Shown here: in pieces, positions 35,853 to 44,952 of the stretch
How positions within the stretch are numbered: the first letter of the stretch is position 1
Layout: every line of letters begins with the position of its first letter
NCBI RefSeq assembly: GCF_900114185.1
Contig: NZ_FOSE01000004.1
Span: forward strand, 513,519 to 577,518
Origin: Cellulomonas sp. KH9
GTDB lineage: Bacteria; Actinomycetota; Actinomycetes; Actinomycetales; Cellulomonadaceae
Reading direction: 5' to 3'
Length of the DNA stretch: 64,000 bases
The notes under the pieces: generated by a model
Database searches by the model: none
What the model was told of the DNA's origin: nothing
The model's input: the letters and a program-made list of their open reading frames with translations, nothing else
Translations under genes and position numbers: made by a program

Positions 35853-37088
35853 GTGCGTTCCGCCTACTCCGACGTCCTGCGCCTGCCCGGTGTGGCGCGG
35901 TTGTTCCTCATCGGGCTGGTCGCCCGCGTCCCGCACGCCATGTCCGGGGTCGTGCTCACGCTGCACGTCGTCGGGGCGCTCGACGAGGGCTACGGACGCG
36001 CCGGTGTCGTGGCCGCGTCCCTCACCGTCGGCCTCGCCGTGGGTGCCCCGTGGCGGGGACGGCTCGTCGACCGGATCGGGCTGCGGCGCGCGGTCCTGCC
36101 GTCGGTCGTCGTGGAGTCGGCGGTGTGGCTGGCCGCCCCGCACCTGGACTACGCGGCCCTCGTCGCGGTGGTGTTCGTCGCTGGCCTCTTCCTCGTCCCG
36201 GTGTTCTCGGTCGTGCGGCAGTCGTTGTCCGTGCTCGTGCCGCCCGCGCAGCAGAAGGCGGCGTTCGCGCTCGACTCCGTGATGACGGAGCTGACCTTCA
36301 TGCTCGGCCCCGTGCTCGGGGTGCTGCTGGTGACCGGCGGCTCGAGCGCGCTGGCGCTGACGGTGGTGGGCGTCGCCACCGTCGGCGGGGGCGCCCTGCT
36401 GCTGTGGGCCGACCCCCCGACGCGGTCGGCCGTGAGCCCGGCCGACGCCCCCGTGGGGCGGGTCGTGACGCCCCGGCTGCTGGTCGTGCTGCTCGCGGCG
36501 GTCGCCGCGGCCTTCGTCATCGTGGGGACGGACGTGTCCCTCGTCGCGGCGCTCAACGACGCCGGACGCCCGCAGGACGTGGGCTGGATGGTCGCGCTGT
36601 GGGCGGGCGGGTCGCTGGTGGGCGGGCTCCTGCACGGCATCAGCCCGCGGCAGCCCGCACCGCTCGTGCTGGTGGCGCTGCTCGCGCTCGCCACCCTGCC
36701 GGCCGCGTTCGCCGACGGCCGCGGGGCGCTCGCGGCTGCCGTCGTCATCGCCGGCCTGCCCTGCGCGCCCGTCCTCGCGTCGATCAACGCCACCCTCGTG
36801 CGCCTGGTGCCCGAGGAGCGTCGCGGCGAGGTCATGGGGTGGGGCGGGACCATGCAGACGGTCGGCAACGCGCTGGGCGCACCCCTGTGCGGGGTCGTCA
36901 TCGACCGCGCCGGCGCGGGCGCGGGGTTCGCGACCGCGGCGGTCGTCGGCGGCGCCGTGGCCGCCGTGGGCCTCGTCGTGGTCGCGCTCGCCGGGCGGCG
37001 GCGTGCACGGGACGGCTCCGCCCCCGTGGTGGCGGAGGGCCTCACCGCGCCGGTGCGGGACCCGCTCGAGGACCCCGCGTGGCGCTGA
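35853..37088 (+). CDS. MFS transporter
   Basis: The 411-residue protein has about twelve hydrophobic segments split in two six-helix halves by a hydrophilic loop near residue 190. GRLVDRIGLRRAVLPS matches the loop 2-3 signature of the major facilitator superfamily. The second half has VPEERRGEVMGWGGTMQTVGNALG. The substrate cannot be told; the size resembles drug or sugar exporters. The start is uncertain: in-frame GTG codons at 35775, 35835 and 35853 are possible. I chose the last because it leaves a normal short cytoplasmic N-terminus. It is divergent from the coiled-coil gene. Confidence 0.85.
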   Translation: MRSAYSDVLRLPGVARLFLIGLVARVPHAMSGVVLTLHVVGALDEGYGRAGVVAASLTVGLAVGAPWRGRLVDRIGLRRAVLPSVVVESAVWLAAPHLDYAALVAVVFVAGLFLVPVFSVVRQSLSVLVPPAQQKAAFALDSVMTELTFMLGPVLGVLLVTGGSSALALTVVGVATVGGGALLLWADPPTRSAVSPADAPVGRVVTPRLLVVLLAAVAAAFVIVGTDVSLVAALNDAGRPQDVGWMVALWAGGSLVGGLLHGISPRQPAPLVLVALLALATLPAAFADGRGALAAAVVIAGLPCAPVLASINATLVRLVPEERRGEVMGWGGTMQTVGNALGAPLCGVVIDRAGAGAGFATAAVVGGAVAAVGLVVVALAGRRRARDGSAPVVAEGLTAPVRDPLEDPAWR

Positions 37089-37092
37089 CCCG

Positions 37093-37129
37093 ACCGGAGG
37101 GCACCGGCGGGTCGCCGGTGCCCTCCGGT
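37093..37129. terminator. Bidirectional terminator between MFS and DUF1844 genes
   Basis: A 16-bp perfect stem (37093-37108 with 37114-37129) and a 5-base loop. It starts 5 bases after the MFS stop and ends 2 bases before the DUF1844 stop codon on the other strand. Confidence 0.85.
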
Positions 37130-37130
37130 G

Positions 37131-37508
37131 TCAGGACACCGGGCCGGTGAACGACTCGCCCGGGCCCTCGCCGGGCGCGTCGGGGAACGGCGACGCCTCA
37201 CGGAACGCGAGCTGCAGCGAGCGCAGGCCGTCGCGCAGCGATCGGGCGTGCTGGTTGCCGATGTCGGGCGCCGAGGTCACCACGAGCGCCGCGAGGGCGG
37301 TGATGAGCTTGCGCGCCTCGTCGAGGTCGCGGTGCCGCGACCCGGGCCCCTGCTCGTCGTCCTCCGCCAGACCGCACTTCACGGCCGCGGCGCTCATGAG
37401 GTGGACCGCGGCGGCGGTGATCACCTCGACGGCGGCGACGTCGGCGATGTCGCGGACGGCCTGGGTCGTGGGGTCGGTGGCCGCGTCGTCGGCGTGCGTG
37501 TGGCTCAT
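37131..37508 (-). CDS. DUF1844 domain protein
   Basis: The 125-residue protein matches the DUF1844 pattern: RDIADVAAVEVITAAAVHLMSAAAVKCGL, then DLDEARKLITALAAL, then HARSLRDGLRSLQLAFREAS. The function is unknown. The gene is usually found next to infC in actinobacteria. Here katA and fur lie between them, so the neighbourhood has been interrupted or rearranged. The ATG at 37508 has GAGAGG upstream on the minus strand. Confidence 0.88.
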   Translation of the reverse strand: MSHTHADDAATDPTTQAVRDIADVAAVEVITAAAVHLMSAAAVKCGLAEDDEQGPGSRHRDLDEARKLITALAALVVTSAPDIGNQHARSLRDGLRSLQLAFREASPFPDAPGEGPGESFTGPVS

Positions 37509-37550
37509 GCGTCGATCCTCTCACCGGGCGCCCGGTACCCCGCCCGCACG

Positions 37551-37590
37551 CACGACGGCCCCGCACCCGGTGGGGTGCGGGGCCGTCGTG
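37551..37590 (-). terminator. Terminator of katA
   Basis: An 18-bp perfect GC-rich stem (37551-37568 with 37573-37590) and loop GGTG, 13 bases after the katA stop. It is the longest perfect hairpin I found here. Confidence 0.88.
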
Positions 37591-37603
37591 GTGGACGGGT
37601 GCG

Positions 37604-39106
37604 TCAGGCGACCGGGACGCTCGCGGTGCCGGGCTCGCCCGTCTCCACGGGAGCGTCGAGGGCCGTCAGGCGCTCGCGCAGCGCCTGGCCGAGGCCGGCG
37701 TCGACGTTGGTCCAGTACTGGATGGCGCGCTCACGCACGTCCGAGCGCTTCACGCCGCCGACGTGACCCGTGATCGTGTCGAGGAACCGGGCGCGTGCCG
37801 CGTCGTCGAAGACCTCGCGGTAGAGCGTGCCCGCCTGGCCGAAGTCGTCGTCCTCGGGGTGCAGGGTCGCCGCCGTGCGCACGAGCGCACCGTCGGACTC
37901 CCAGCCGCCCTCGCCCGCCCGGGCCGGGTCGGCCGCCGGGCCGCCGACCGAGTTGGGCGCGTAGACCGGCGTGGTCGCCGAGGAGAAGGTGTACCGCGCG
38001 GCGCCGTCCTGCGAGTACGAGTGCACGGGCGACTTCGGCGCGTTCACCGGCAGCTGCGCGTGGTTGGTGCCCACGCGGTACCGGTGCGCGTCGGCGTAGG
38101 AGAAGATCCGCGCGAGCAGCATCTTGTCCGGGCTGGCCGCGATGCCGGGCACGAAGTTGCTCGGCGCGAACGTCGCCTGCTCGATCTGCGCGAAGTAGTT
38201 CTCCGGGTTGCGGTTGAGCTCCATCACGCCGACCTCGATCAGCGGGTAGTCGCCGTGCGGCCACACCTTGGTGAGGTCGAACGGGTTGAACCGGTACTCC
38301 GCCGCGTCCGCGTACGGCATGACCTGGACGCTGAGCGTCCAGCGCGGGAAGTCGCCGGCCTCGATGTGCTCGTACAGGTCGCGGATGTGGTGGTCGGCGT
38401 CCGAGCCGGCCAGCTGCGCGGCGACCTCGGCCGGCATGTTCTCGATGCCCTGCTGGGTCTTGAAGTGGTACTTGACCCAGAAGCGCTCACCGGCGGCGTT
38501 GATCCACTGGTAGGTGTGCGAGCCGAACCCGTCCATGTTCCGCCACGTGGCCGGGATGCCCCGGTCGCCCATGAGCCACGTCACCTGGTGCGCCGACTCC
38601 GGGGACAGCGTCCAGAAGTCCCACTGCATGTCGTTGTCGCGCAGGTGCGAGCCCGGCAGGCGCTTCTGGGAGTGGATGAAGTCGGGGAACTTGATGCCGT
38701 CGCGGATGAAGAAGACGGGGGTGTTGTTGCCGACGAGGTCGTAGTTGCCCTCGGTCGTGTAGAACTTCAGCGCGAAGCCGCGCGGGTCGCGCCACGTGTC
38801 GGGGGAGCCCTGCTCACCGGCGACCGTGGAGAAGCGCGCGAGCATCTCGGTCGTCGCGCCCGGCTGGAACACCGCGGCGCGGGTGTAGGCCGACACGTCG
38901 TTCGTCACCGTGAACGTGCCGAACGCACCGCCACCCTTGGCGTGCACGACGCGCTCGGGCACCCGCTCGCGGTTGAACTGCGCGAGCTTCTCCACCAGGT
39001 AGTGGTCGTGCAGGGCGATCGGGCCGTCGGCGCCGACGGACAGGGCGTGGGCGTCGGAGGCGACCGGTGCGCCGGAGTTGGTGGTGGTGGGCGGGACGTG
39101 GGACAA
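37604..39106 (-). CDS. katA: Monofunctional haem catalase
   Basis: Breaks down hydrogen peroxide to water and oxygen in the cytoplasm. The 500-residue protein is a small-subunit, clade-3-like catalase. The distal His lies in [12 protein letters not shown] (about 53-64) and the Asn in [27 protein letters not shown] and the proximal haem Tyr in [14 protein letters not shown] are present. The start is a TTG at 39106 preceded by GAGAGGA with 7-base spacing; no ATG or GTG fits as well. fur lies 69 bases upstream on the same strand, so the pair probably forms a fur-katA operon. A strong terminator follows. Confidence 0.96.
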   Translation of the reverse strand: MSHVPPTTTNSGAPVASDAHALSVGADGPIALHDHYLVEKLAQFNRERVPERVVHAKGGGAFGTFTVTNDVSAYTRAAVFQPGATTEMLARFSTVAGEQGSPDTWRDPRGFALKFYTTEGNYDLVGNNTPVFFIRDGIKFPDFIHSQKRLPGSHLRDNDMQWDFWTLSPESAHQVTWLMGDRGIPATWRNMDGFGSHTYQWINAAGERFWVKYHFKTQQGIENMPAEVAAQLAGSDADHHIRDLYEHIEAGDFPRWTLSVQVMPYADAAEYRFNPFDLTKVWPHGDYPLIEVGVMELNRNPENYFAQIEQATFAPSNFVPGIAASPDKMLLARIFSYADAHRYRVGTNHAQLPVNAPKSPVHSYSQDGAARYTFSSATTPVYAPNSVGGPAADPARAGEGGWESDGALVRTAATLHPEDDDFGQAGTLYREVFDDAARARFLDTITGHVGGVKRSDVRERAIQYWTNVDAGLGQALRERLTALDAPVETGEPGTASVPVA

Positions 39107-39175
39107 GGTGGGTTCCTCTCGTCGACCGGGCGGACGGGCCCGGCGGGGATCGTGGTGCCGGTGGGCGGCGGTGGG

Positions 39176-39595
39176 TCAGGCGGCCGACCGGCAGGTGGGG
39201 CACAGGCCCCAGAACGTGACCTCGGCGGACTCGACCGCGAAGCCGGACGTCGAGCTGGGGGTGAGGCACGGGGCGTGGCCGACCGCGCAGTCGACGTCGT
39301 CGAGCGCGCCGCAGCCGCGGCACACGACGTGGTGGTGGTTGTCCCCGGTGCGCCGCTCGTAGCGGGCCGGGTGGCCCGCCGGCTCGATGCGACGCAGCAG
39401 GCCTGCGTCGGCGAGCGCGTGCAGCACGTCGTAGACGGCCTGCACGGACACGTTCGGCAGCGTCGTGCGGACCTCCCGCAGCACCGCGTCGGCGTCGAGG
39501 TGCGCGCGACCGCCGAGCGCGTCGAGCACGGCGAGCCGCGGGGCGGTCACCCGAAGCCCGTGCTCACGGAGCAGGTCGGTGTCGGTCACGGGCAC
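39176..39595 (-). CDS. Fur family metalloregulator (peroxide or iron sensing type)
   Basis: The 139-residue protein has an N-terminal winged helix (LREHGLRVTAPRLAVLDAL and SVQAVYDVLHALADAGLLRR). The metal-binding C-terminal part has HHHVVCRGCG and a second CPTC pair, which form the structural zinc site. Its place directly before katA matches FurA/CatR/PerR regulators that repress catalase until peroxide oxidises them. That function is inferred from context. The GTG at 39595 has AAAAGGTGG 6 bases upstream. Confidence 0.9.
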   Translation of the reverse strand: MPVTDTDLLREHGLRVTAPRLAVLDALGGRAHLDADAVLREVRTTLPNVSVQAVYDVLHALADAGLLRRIEPAGHPARYERRTGDNHHHVVCRGCGALDDVDCAVGHAPCLTPSSTSGFAVESAEVTFWGLCPTCRSAA

Positions 39596-39611
39596 ACTCG
39601 ACCACCTTTTC

Positions 39612-39624
39612 TGGAACCGTTCAA
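39612..39624. promoter_or_regulatory. Candidate Fur-family operator ahead of fur-katA
   Basis: TGGAACCGTTCAA is a near-perfect inverted repeat (GAAC and GTTC around one central base, one mismatch per arm). It lies 17 bases before the fur start in AT-richer DNA (39601-39630). Autoregulation is likely. Confidence 0.5.
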
Positions 39625-39757
39625 GTTTCTGCAGTCGCAGGGTGTGCGGGGCGCGGCGGACCCGTCGGTCGCGCGAGGCGGCGCCGGTCGAGCGGGGTGC
39701 AGCGAGGGTGAGGCCTGCCCGTCCGGCGCCCCAGCGTGTGTGCGGCCGTCGGTCTGC

Positions 39758-39763
39758 TAGAGT
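39758..39763 (+). promoter_or_regulatory. Predicted -10 box of the infC-rpmI-rplT operon
   Basis: TAGAGT is about 324 bases before the infC start, predicting a long 5' leader. The -35 region is poor. The 490-base gap between fur and infC holds this box, the fur operator and the hairpin at 40010. The rest shows no clear gene. Confidence 0.5.
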
Positions 39764-40009
39764 GGTCGAGACTGATCCGCGCTGTCGCGCGCCCTCGTCC
39801 TGTCGCACGGCCCTCCGGGAGCACACCCGGGTGTCCGTGCCGGAGTCGGGGACGCACGGTGGGGTGGATGCACAAGTGGAGCTTCTCCCACCCGGCCCCG
39901 ACCGTTCGGCTCGTCCGACGACAGGGGTCCGGGTCCCGGTCCGCAGGTCGACGGGTTTCGCCCCGTCGGCCGGTCGACGGCACGCCTCGTGCGTCCGTCG
40001 GTGCCGGAC

Positions 40010-40042
40010 GAGGCCTCCGCCTGTGCCCAGGGCGGGGGCCTT
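40010..40042 (+). promoter_or_regulatory. Attenuator-like hairpin in the infC leader
   Basis: GAGGCCTCCGCC (40010-40021) pairs with GGCGGGGGCCTT (40031-40042) over 12 positions (two G-U pairs) around a 9-base loop. It is followed by the pyrimidine-rich CCTCGTTCCT. It ends 44 bases before the infC start. It could be a transcription attenuator or a structure bound by a ribosomal protein or IF3. Confidence 0.6.
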
Positions 40043-40086
40043 CCTCGTTCCTGGAGGTCCGACACGACGAACCCGAGGAGCACCAC

Positions 40087-41145
40087 ATCAGCGAGCCCCG
40101 CATCAACGATCGGATCCGCGTCGCCGAGGTCCGACTCGTCGGACCCAACGGTGAGCAGGTCGGCATCGTGCGCCTGGAGGACGCCCTGCGTCTGGCCCAG
40201 GACGCGGACCTCGACCTGGTCGAGGTCGCACCGACCGCGCGTCCGCCCGTGTGCAAGATCATGGACTTCGGCAAGTTCAAGTACGAAGCCGACATGAAGG
40301 CGCGTGAGGCCCGGCGCAACCAGGCGAACACGATCCTCAAGGAGATCCGCTTCCGGCTGAAGATCGACCCGCACGACTACGGCACCAAGAAGGGCCACGT
40401 CGAGCGGTTCCTCAAGGCCGGCGACAAGGTCAAGGTCATGATCATGTTCCGCGGCCGCGAGCAGTCGCGCCCGGAGATGGGTGTGCGCCTGCTGCAGCGC
40501 CTCGCGGCCGACGTCTCGGAGCTCGGCTTCATCGAGAGCATGCCGAAGCAGGACGGCCGCAACATGATCATGGTGCTGGGGCCGACCAAGAAGAAGGCCG
40601 AGCAGCGCAACGAGCAGCGTCGCGCCGCCGCCCAGGCGAACCCGGAGGACGGGGAGTCCACGGCGAGCGACGAGCACGTCGAGCACATCCCGTGGCCCCC
40701 GGTCGCGACCGAGCGGCGTGCCGCGGAGCAGCAGGCGGCGCCCGCCGCACAGGCTCCCGCCGCGCCGGCTCCCGCGGCCGAGGCTCCTGCCGCGTCGGCC
40801 CCCGAGGCGTCAGCGCCGTCCGCCCCGTCCGACGCCCCGCGTCGGTCCGCGGCGCCGCGCCCGTCCTCGGCGAGCGCACCCCGGACCTCGGCACCGCGCT
40901 CGTCGGCACCGCGCACCTCGGCCCCCGCGCCGCGGAGCTCGGCACCGGCGCCGCGCACGTCGGCCCCGGCCGCGCGTCCCGCACCGGCGGCGAGCACGCC
41001 CCGCCCGCCGGCACCCGCCCCGCGCCCCGCCGCCCCGACGTCGACGCCGAACCCCGCGGCGCGACCCGGACCCCGGCCCGGTGCGACCCCGAAGCCTGCT
41101 CCGCGACCCGCTCCGCGCGCCGCGGACGGCGAGCAGTCCGGCTGA
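40087..41145 (+). CDS. infC: Translation initiation factor IF-3, AUC start, long Ala/Pro/Ser tail
   Basis: IF-3 keeps 30S subunits free and checks the start codon. Residues 1-180 are the complete two-domain factor: [19 protein letters not shown], then [12 protein letters not shown], then [18 protein letters not shown] and [18 protein letters not shown]. The start is ATC at 40087, supported by GAGGAG 6 bases upstream. infC genes classically use AUU/AUC/AUA codons, so that IF-3 represses its own mRNA. The first in-frame ATG (39868) would add 73 arginine-rich residues. A C-terminal tail of about 170 residues, mostly Ala, Pro, Ser and Arg with [13 protein letters not shown] repeats, nearly doubles the protein. 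Confidence 0.94.
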   Translation: MSEPRINDRIRVAEVRLVGPNGEQVGIVRLEDALRLAQDADLDLVEVAPTARPPVCKIMDFGKFKYEADMKAREARRNQANTILKEIRFRLKIDPHDYGTKKGHVERFLKAGDKVKVMIMFRGREQSRPEMGVRLLQRLAADVSELGFIESMPKQDGRNMIMVLGPTKKKAEQRNEQRRAAAQANPEDGESTASDEHVEHIPWPPVATERRAAEQQAAPAAQAPAAPAPAAEAPAASAPEASAPSAPSDAPRRSAAPRPSSASAPRTSAPRSSAPRTSAPAPRSSAPAPRTSAPAARPAPAASTPRPPAPAPRPAAPTSTPNPAARPGPRPGATPKPAPRPAPRAADGEQSG

Positions 41146-41232
41146 CATCCGCACGGACGCGCCCACCCCGCGTCCGGACGACCCACGAGTCGCACGACCG
41201 TGCGATGCGAACGACAAGGAGACACGGCAGCC

Positions 41233-41427
41233 ATGCCGAAGAACAAGACGCACTCCGGTGCCAAGAAGCGGTTCCGGGTCACCGGCACCGGCAAGGTCAT
41301 GCGCGAGCAGGCCGGTGGTCGCCACCTGCTCGAGCACAAGTCGAGCCGCCGCACCCGCCGCATCGCCGGTGACGTCGTCGTCTCGCCCGCCGACACCCCC
41401 AAGATCAAGAAGCTGCTCGGTCGCTGA
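41233..41427 (+). CDS. rpmI: 50S ribosomal protein bL35
   Basis: A 64-residue basic ribosomal protein starting [20 protein letters not shown], with HKSSRRTRR in the middle and PKIKKLLGR at the end. These are standard for bL35. AAGGAG at 41216-41221 precedes the ATG. An in-frame upstream ATG (41200) would add 11 unrelated residues. The gene lies between infC and rplT, the universal order of this operon. Confidence 0.97.
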   Translation: MPKNKTHSGAKKRFRVTGTGKVMREQAGGRHLLEHKSSRRTRRIAGDVVVSPADTPKIKKLLGR

Positions 41428-41428
41428 C

Positions 41429-41455
41429 CCGCCGGCGCGTCAGCGCCCCTGGCGG
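41429..41455 (+). other. Hairpin in the rpmI-rplT gap
   Basis: CCGCC-GGCGC, loop GTCA, then GCGCC and GGCGG with a 3-base bulge: 10 bp in all. It lies 2 bases after rpmI and 23 bases before the rplT ribosome site. It could be an RNA processing or L20-type control structure, or a partial terminator. Confidence 0.4.
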
Positions 41456-41490
41456 AGGCATCGAGCCCCGGACAAGGCAAGGAGCATCAC

Positions 41491-41877
41491 GTGGCACGCG
41501 TGAAGCGGGCGGTCAACGCCCAGAAGAAGCGCCGGTCGACCCTCGAGCGGGCGAGCGGCTACCGCGGGCAGCGCTCGCGGCTGTACCGCAAGGCCAAGGA
41601 GCAGGTCACCCACTCCCTGGTGTACGCCTACCGCGACCGCAAGGCGCGCAAGGGCGACTTCCGCAAGCTGTGGATCCAGCGGATCAACGCTGCGGCCCGC
41701 GAGAACGGCATGACCTACAACCGCCTGATCCAGGGCCTCAAGGCCGCCGGTGTCGAGGTGGACCGTCGCGTCCTCGCCGACCTGGCCGTCAACGACGCCG
41801 CCGCGTTCACCGCGCTGGTGCAGGTCGCCAAGTCGGCGCTCCCGGAGGACGTCAACGCGCCCCGGGCCGCCGCCTGA
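41491..41877 (+). CDS. rplT: 50S ribosomal protein bL20
   Basis: The 128-residue protein has the basic bL20 start [14 protein letters not shown], then [16 protein letters not shown] and [21 protein letters not shown]. The length is slightly above the usual 117-120 owing to the acidic/Ala tail. bL20 is needed for early 50S assembly and in many bacteria represses this operon. The GTG at 41491 has AAGGAG at 41479-41484. Confidence 0.98.
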   Translation: MARVKRAVNAQKKRRSTLERASGYRGQRSRLYRKAKEQVTHSLVYAYRDRKARKGDFRKLWIQRINAAARENGMTYNRLIQGLKAAGVEVDRRVLADLAVNDAAAFTALVQVAKSALPEDVNAPRAAA

Positions 41878-41921
41878 CCCACGCGTACCGCCGGCGCCAC
41901 GGCGCCGGCACCGCGCCCGGC

Positions 41922-41954
41922 ACGCCCCCGTCGTCCTCGTGACGGCGGGGGCGT
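41922..41954 (+). terminator. Terminator after rplT
   Basis: ACGCCCCCG (41922-41930) pairs perfectly with CGGGGGCGT (41946-41954), loop 15 bases. An inner CCGTC/GACGG pairing is also possible. It is about 45 bases after rplT. The gap to the next gene (193 bases) shows nothing else clear. Confidence 0.6.
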
Positions 41955-42070
41955 CGTCGTCCCTGCACACGGGTCGTCGACCGGACCCGGCGGACGCACG
42001 GCGCGCGCCGCCGGCGCCGTCCCCGCGCCCGCGTGCGGGGGACGGCGCCGGCAGCGGGGATGATGGGCAC

Positions 42071-42901
42071 GTGCCCGACGAGCTGCTGACCAACCCCCGT
42101 GCCGAGCGTGTGAAGGCCGTCCGGGCCCTGGCGAGCCGCAGCGTGCGGCGGCGGTCCGGGACGTTCCTCGTCGAGGGGCCGCAGGCGGTGCGCGAGGCCG
42201 TGGGTCCCGGTGCACCGCGGGTGCACGACGTGTACCTCACGCCCGCCGCCGCCCGCCGCCACCCCGAGATCGTCGAGGGCGCGCACGGGGTGGGAGCGCG
42301 CGTACGGACCGGGACGCCCGAGGTGCTCGAGGCGATGAGCCCGGACGCCCAGGGCGTGGTGGCGGTCGTGGACCAGGTGCGGGCCGACCTCGACGACGTG
42401 CTCGCCGCGCGCCCCCGACTCGTCGCCGTCCTCGCGCACGTCCGCGACCCGGGCAACGCCGGCACCGTGCTGCGTGCGGCCGACGCGGCAGGTGCGGGCG
42501 CGGTCGTGCTCACCGCGAGCAGCGTCGACGTGCACAACCCCAAGGCCGTGCGCTCGACCGCCGGATCGCTCTTCCACCTCCCGGTGGTCAGCGGCCCCGA
42601 GCTGCCCGAGGTGGTGGCGCGGCTGCGCGCGGCGGGGCTCACGGTCCTGGCGGCCGACGGGTCGGCCCCCCACGACCTGGACGACCTGCTGGACGTGGCG
42701 GGCACGGCGCCGGCCGGGGTGCCGGACCTCGCGGCCCCGACCGCCTGGGTGTTCGGCAACGAGGCGTGGGGGCTGCGCGAGGAGGACCTCGCGCTGGCCG
42801 ACGCCGCGGTGCGCGTGCCCCTGCGCGGGCGGGCCGAGTCGCTGAACCTCGCCACCGCGGCCGCCGTGTGCCTGTACGCCTCGGGGCGCGCCCAGCGCTG
42901 A
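42071..42901 (+). CDS. SpoU/TrmH-family RNA 2'-O-ribose methyltransferase
   Basis: The 276-residue protein has an N-terminal substrate-binding domain (about 10-95, with SGTFLVEGPQAVREAV). The SPOUT catalytic domain has all three motifs: HVRDPGNAGTVLRAADAAGA near 124-143, WVFGNEAWGLREEDL near 226-240 and VPLRGRAESLNLATAAAVCLY near 249-269. The position after rplT and before pheS is the usual one for an rRNA methyltransferase of the TsnR/RlmB type. The target nucleotide is unknown. The GTG at 42071 gives a normal N-terminus; the frame is open much further upstream, into rplT. Confidence 0.9.
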   Translation: MPDELLTNPRAERVKAVRALASRSVRRRSGTFLVEGPQAVREAVGPGAPRVHDVYLTPAAARRHPEIVEGAHGVGARVRTGTPEVLEAMSPDAQGVVAVVDQVRADLDDVLAARPRLVAVLAHVRDPGNAGTVLRAADAAGAGAVVLTASSVDVHNPKAVRSTAGSLFHLPVVSGPELPEVVARLRAAGLTVLAADGSAPHDLDDLLDVAGTAPAGVPDLAAPTAWVFGNEAWGLREEDLALADAAVRVPLRGRAESLNLATAAAVCLYASGRAQR

Positions 42902-42964
42902 GCCGCGCCGACGGCGCTGCGCACCGCCCCGCGCGGCGCGCCGGGCGCCTGGCAGGCTGGGCCC

Positions 42965-43621
42965 ATGCGACTGTTCGCCGCGGTGTGGCCCCCCGACGAC
43001 GTGCTCGACCACCTCGACCTCGCGCTCGCCGTCGTGCGGCGGGGCGCGGGCGGTCAGGACGAGGGCGTGCGCTGGTCGGCCCGGGAGACGTGGCACCTCA
43101 CGGCCGCGTTCTACGGCACCCTGCCCGACGCGGCGACCGACGACCTCGCCGCCGGGCTGGTGGACGTGGCGGCCGGCGCGCGCCCCTTCGGGCTGCAGCT
43201 GCGCGGGGCGGGCGTCTTCGCGCACCGCACGCTGTGGGTCGGTGCCTCCGGCGACGTGACGGCGATGGTCGACCTCGCGGCCGGTGCCCGCGCGGTCGGG
43301 GAGGCGCACGGTGCACCGCCCGACGCGCGGGTCCGCCACCGCCCGCACCTGACGGTCGGGCGGGCGCGTGCGGGGGCACGCCCGCCGCGGCGGGGCTCCC
43401 GCGCGGTGACGGCCGCGCGCGGCGGCCGGGGGCCGGGCCGGGCGGCGGAGGCGGGACGTCGGGACCTCGCACCGGCGGAGGTGTTCGAGCAGGCGCTGGC
43501 CGTGTACGAGGGGCCGCGGTGGACGGTCGACGCCCTGACGCTGGTCGAGTCGCGGCCCGGGGCGGGCCGCGGCGGGGGACCGGCGTACACGACGGTCGGG
43601 ACCTTTCCGCTCGGGGCGTGA
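42965..43621 (+). CDS. thpR: RNA 2',3'-cyclic phosphodiesterase (2H family, ThpR)
   Basis: A 218-residue 2H phosphoesterase starting MRLFAAVWPPDDVLDHL. The two catalytic HxTx motifs are HLTA near residue 44 and HLTV near residue 121. Members hydrolyse RNA 2',3'-cyclic phosphate ends or act as 2'-5' RNA ligases in vitro. An Arg/Gly/Ala-rich insert at about 127-165 (RARAGARPPRRGSRAVTAAR) breaks the second half and is unusual. It may be flexible or RNA-binding. It lies between the rRNA methyltransferase and pheS. Confidence 0.85.
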   Translation: MRLFAAVWPPDDVLDHLDLALAVVRRGAGGQDEGVRWSARETWHLTAAFYGTLPDAATDDLAAGLVDVAAGARPFGLQLRGAGVFAHRTLWVGASGDVTAMVDLAAGARAVGEAHGAPPDARVRHRPHLTVGRARAGARPPRRGSRAVTAARGGRGPGRAAEAGRRDLAPAEVFEQALAVYEGPRWTVDALTLVESRPGAGRGGGPAYTTVGTFPLGA

Positions 43622-43646
43622 GCCGGTGCTGTGGCAGCATGGCCGT

Positions 43647-43733
43647 ATGCGCGCGCACCTGCTCACCCGGACATCGGGTGGTCGACGATTTCCGCGGCCC
43701 GTCCCGGGCCGCGCACGCGCGCACGCACGCTGA
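43647..43733 (+). CDS. Possible 28-codon leader peptide ORF ahead of pheS
   Basis: A short ATG-initiated frame beginning MRAHLLTRTSGG. CAGCAT ends 6 bases before it, like the leaderless genes here. The opening HLLTR recalls actinobacterial cysteine-attenuation leader peptides, but there is no Cys codon and only one Phe codon. It runs across the hairpin at 43694. It may be a relic or chance. Confidence 0.25.
   Translation: MRAHLLTRTSGGRRFPRPVPGRARAHAR
43694..43712 (+). terminator. Hairpin between thpR and pheS
   Basis: GCGGCCCG pairs perfectly with CGGGCCGC around loop TCC. It is 72 bases after thpR, so it is either a terminator or part of a pheS leader structure. Confidence 0.5.
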
Positions 43734-43742
43734 GGAGCGTGA

Positions 43743-44951
<1,209 letters not shown>

Positions 44952-44952
44952 C

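Noticed and set aside
39868..40086. In-frame ATG giving IF-3 a 73-residue N-terminal extension
   Set aside because: The extension is Arg-rich with no IF-3 similarity and covers the leader hairpin. The ATC at 40087 has a better ribosome site and the conserved N-terminus.
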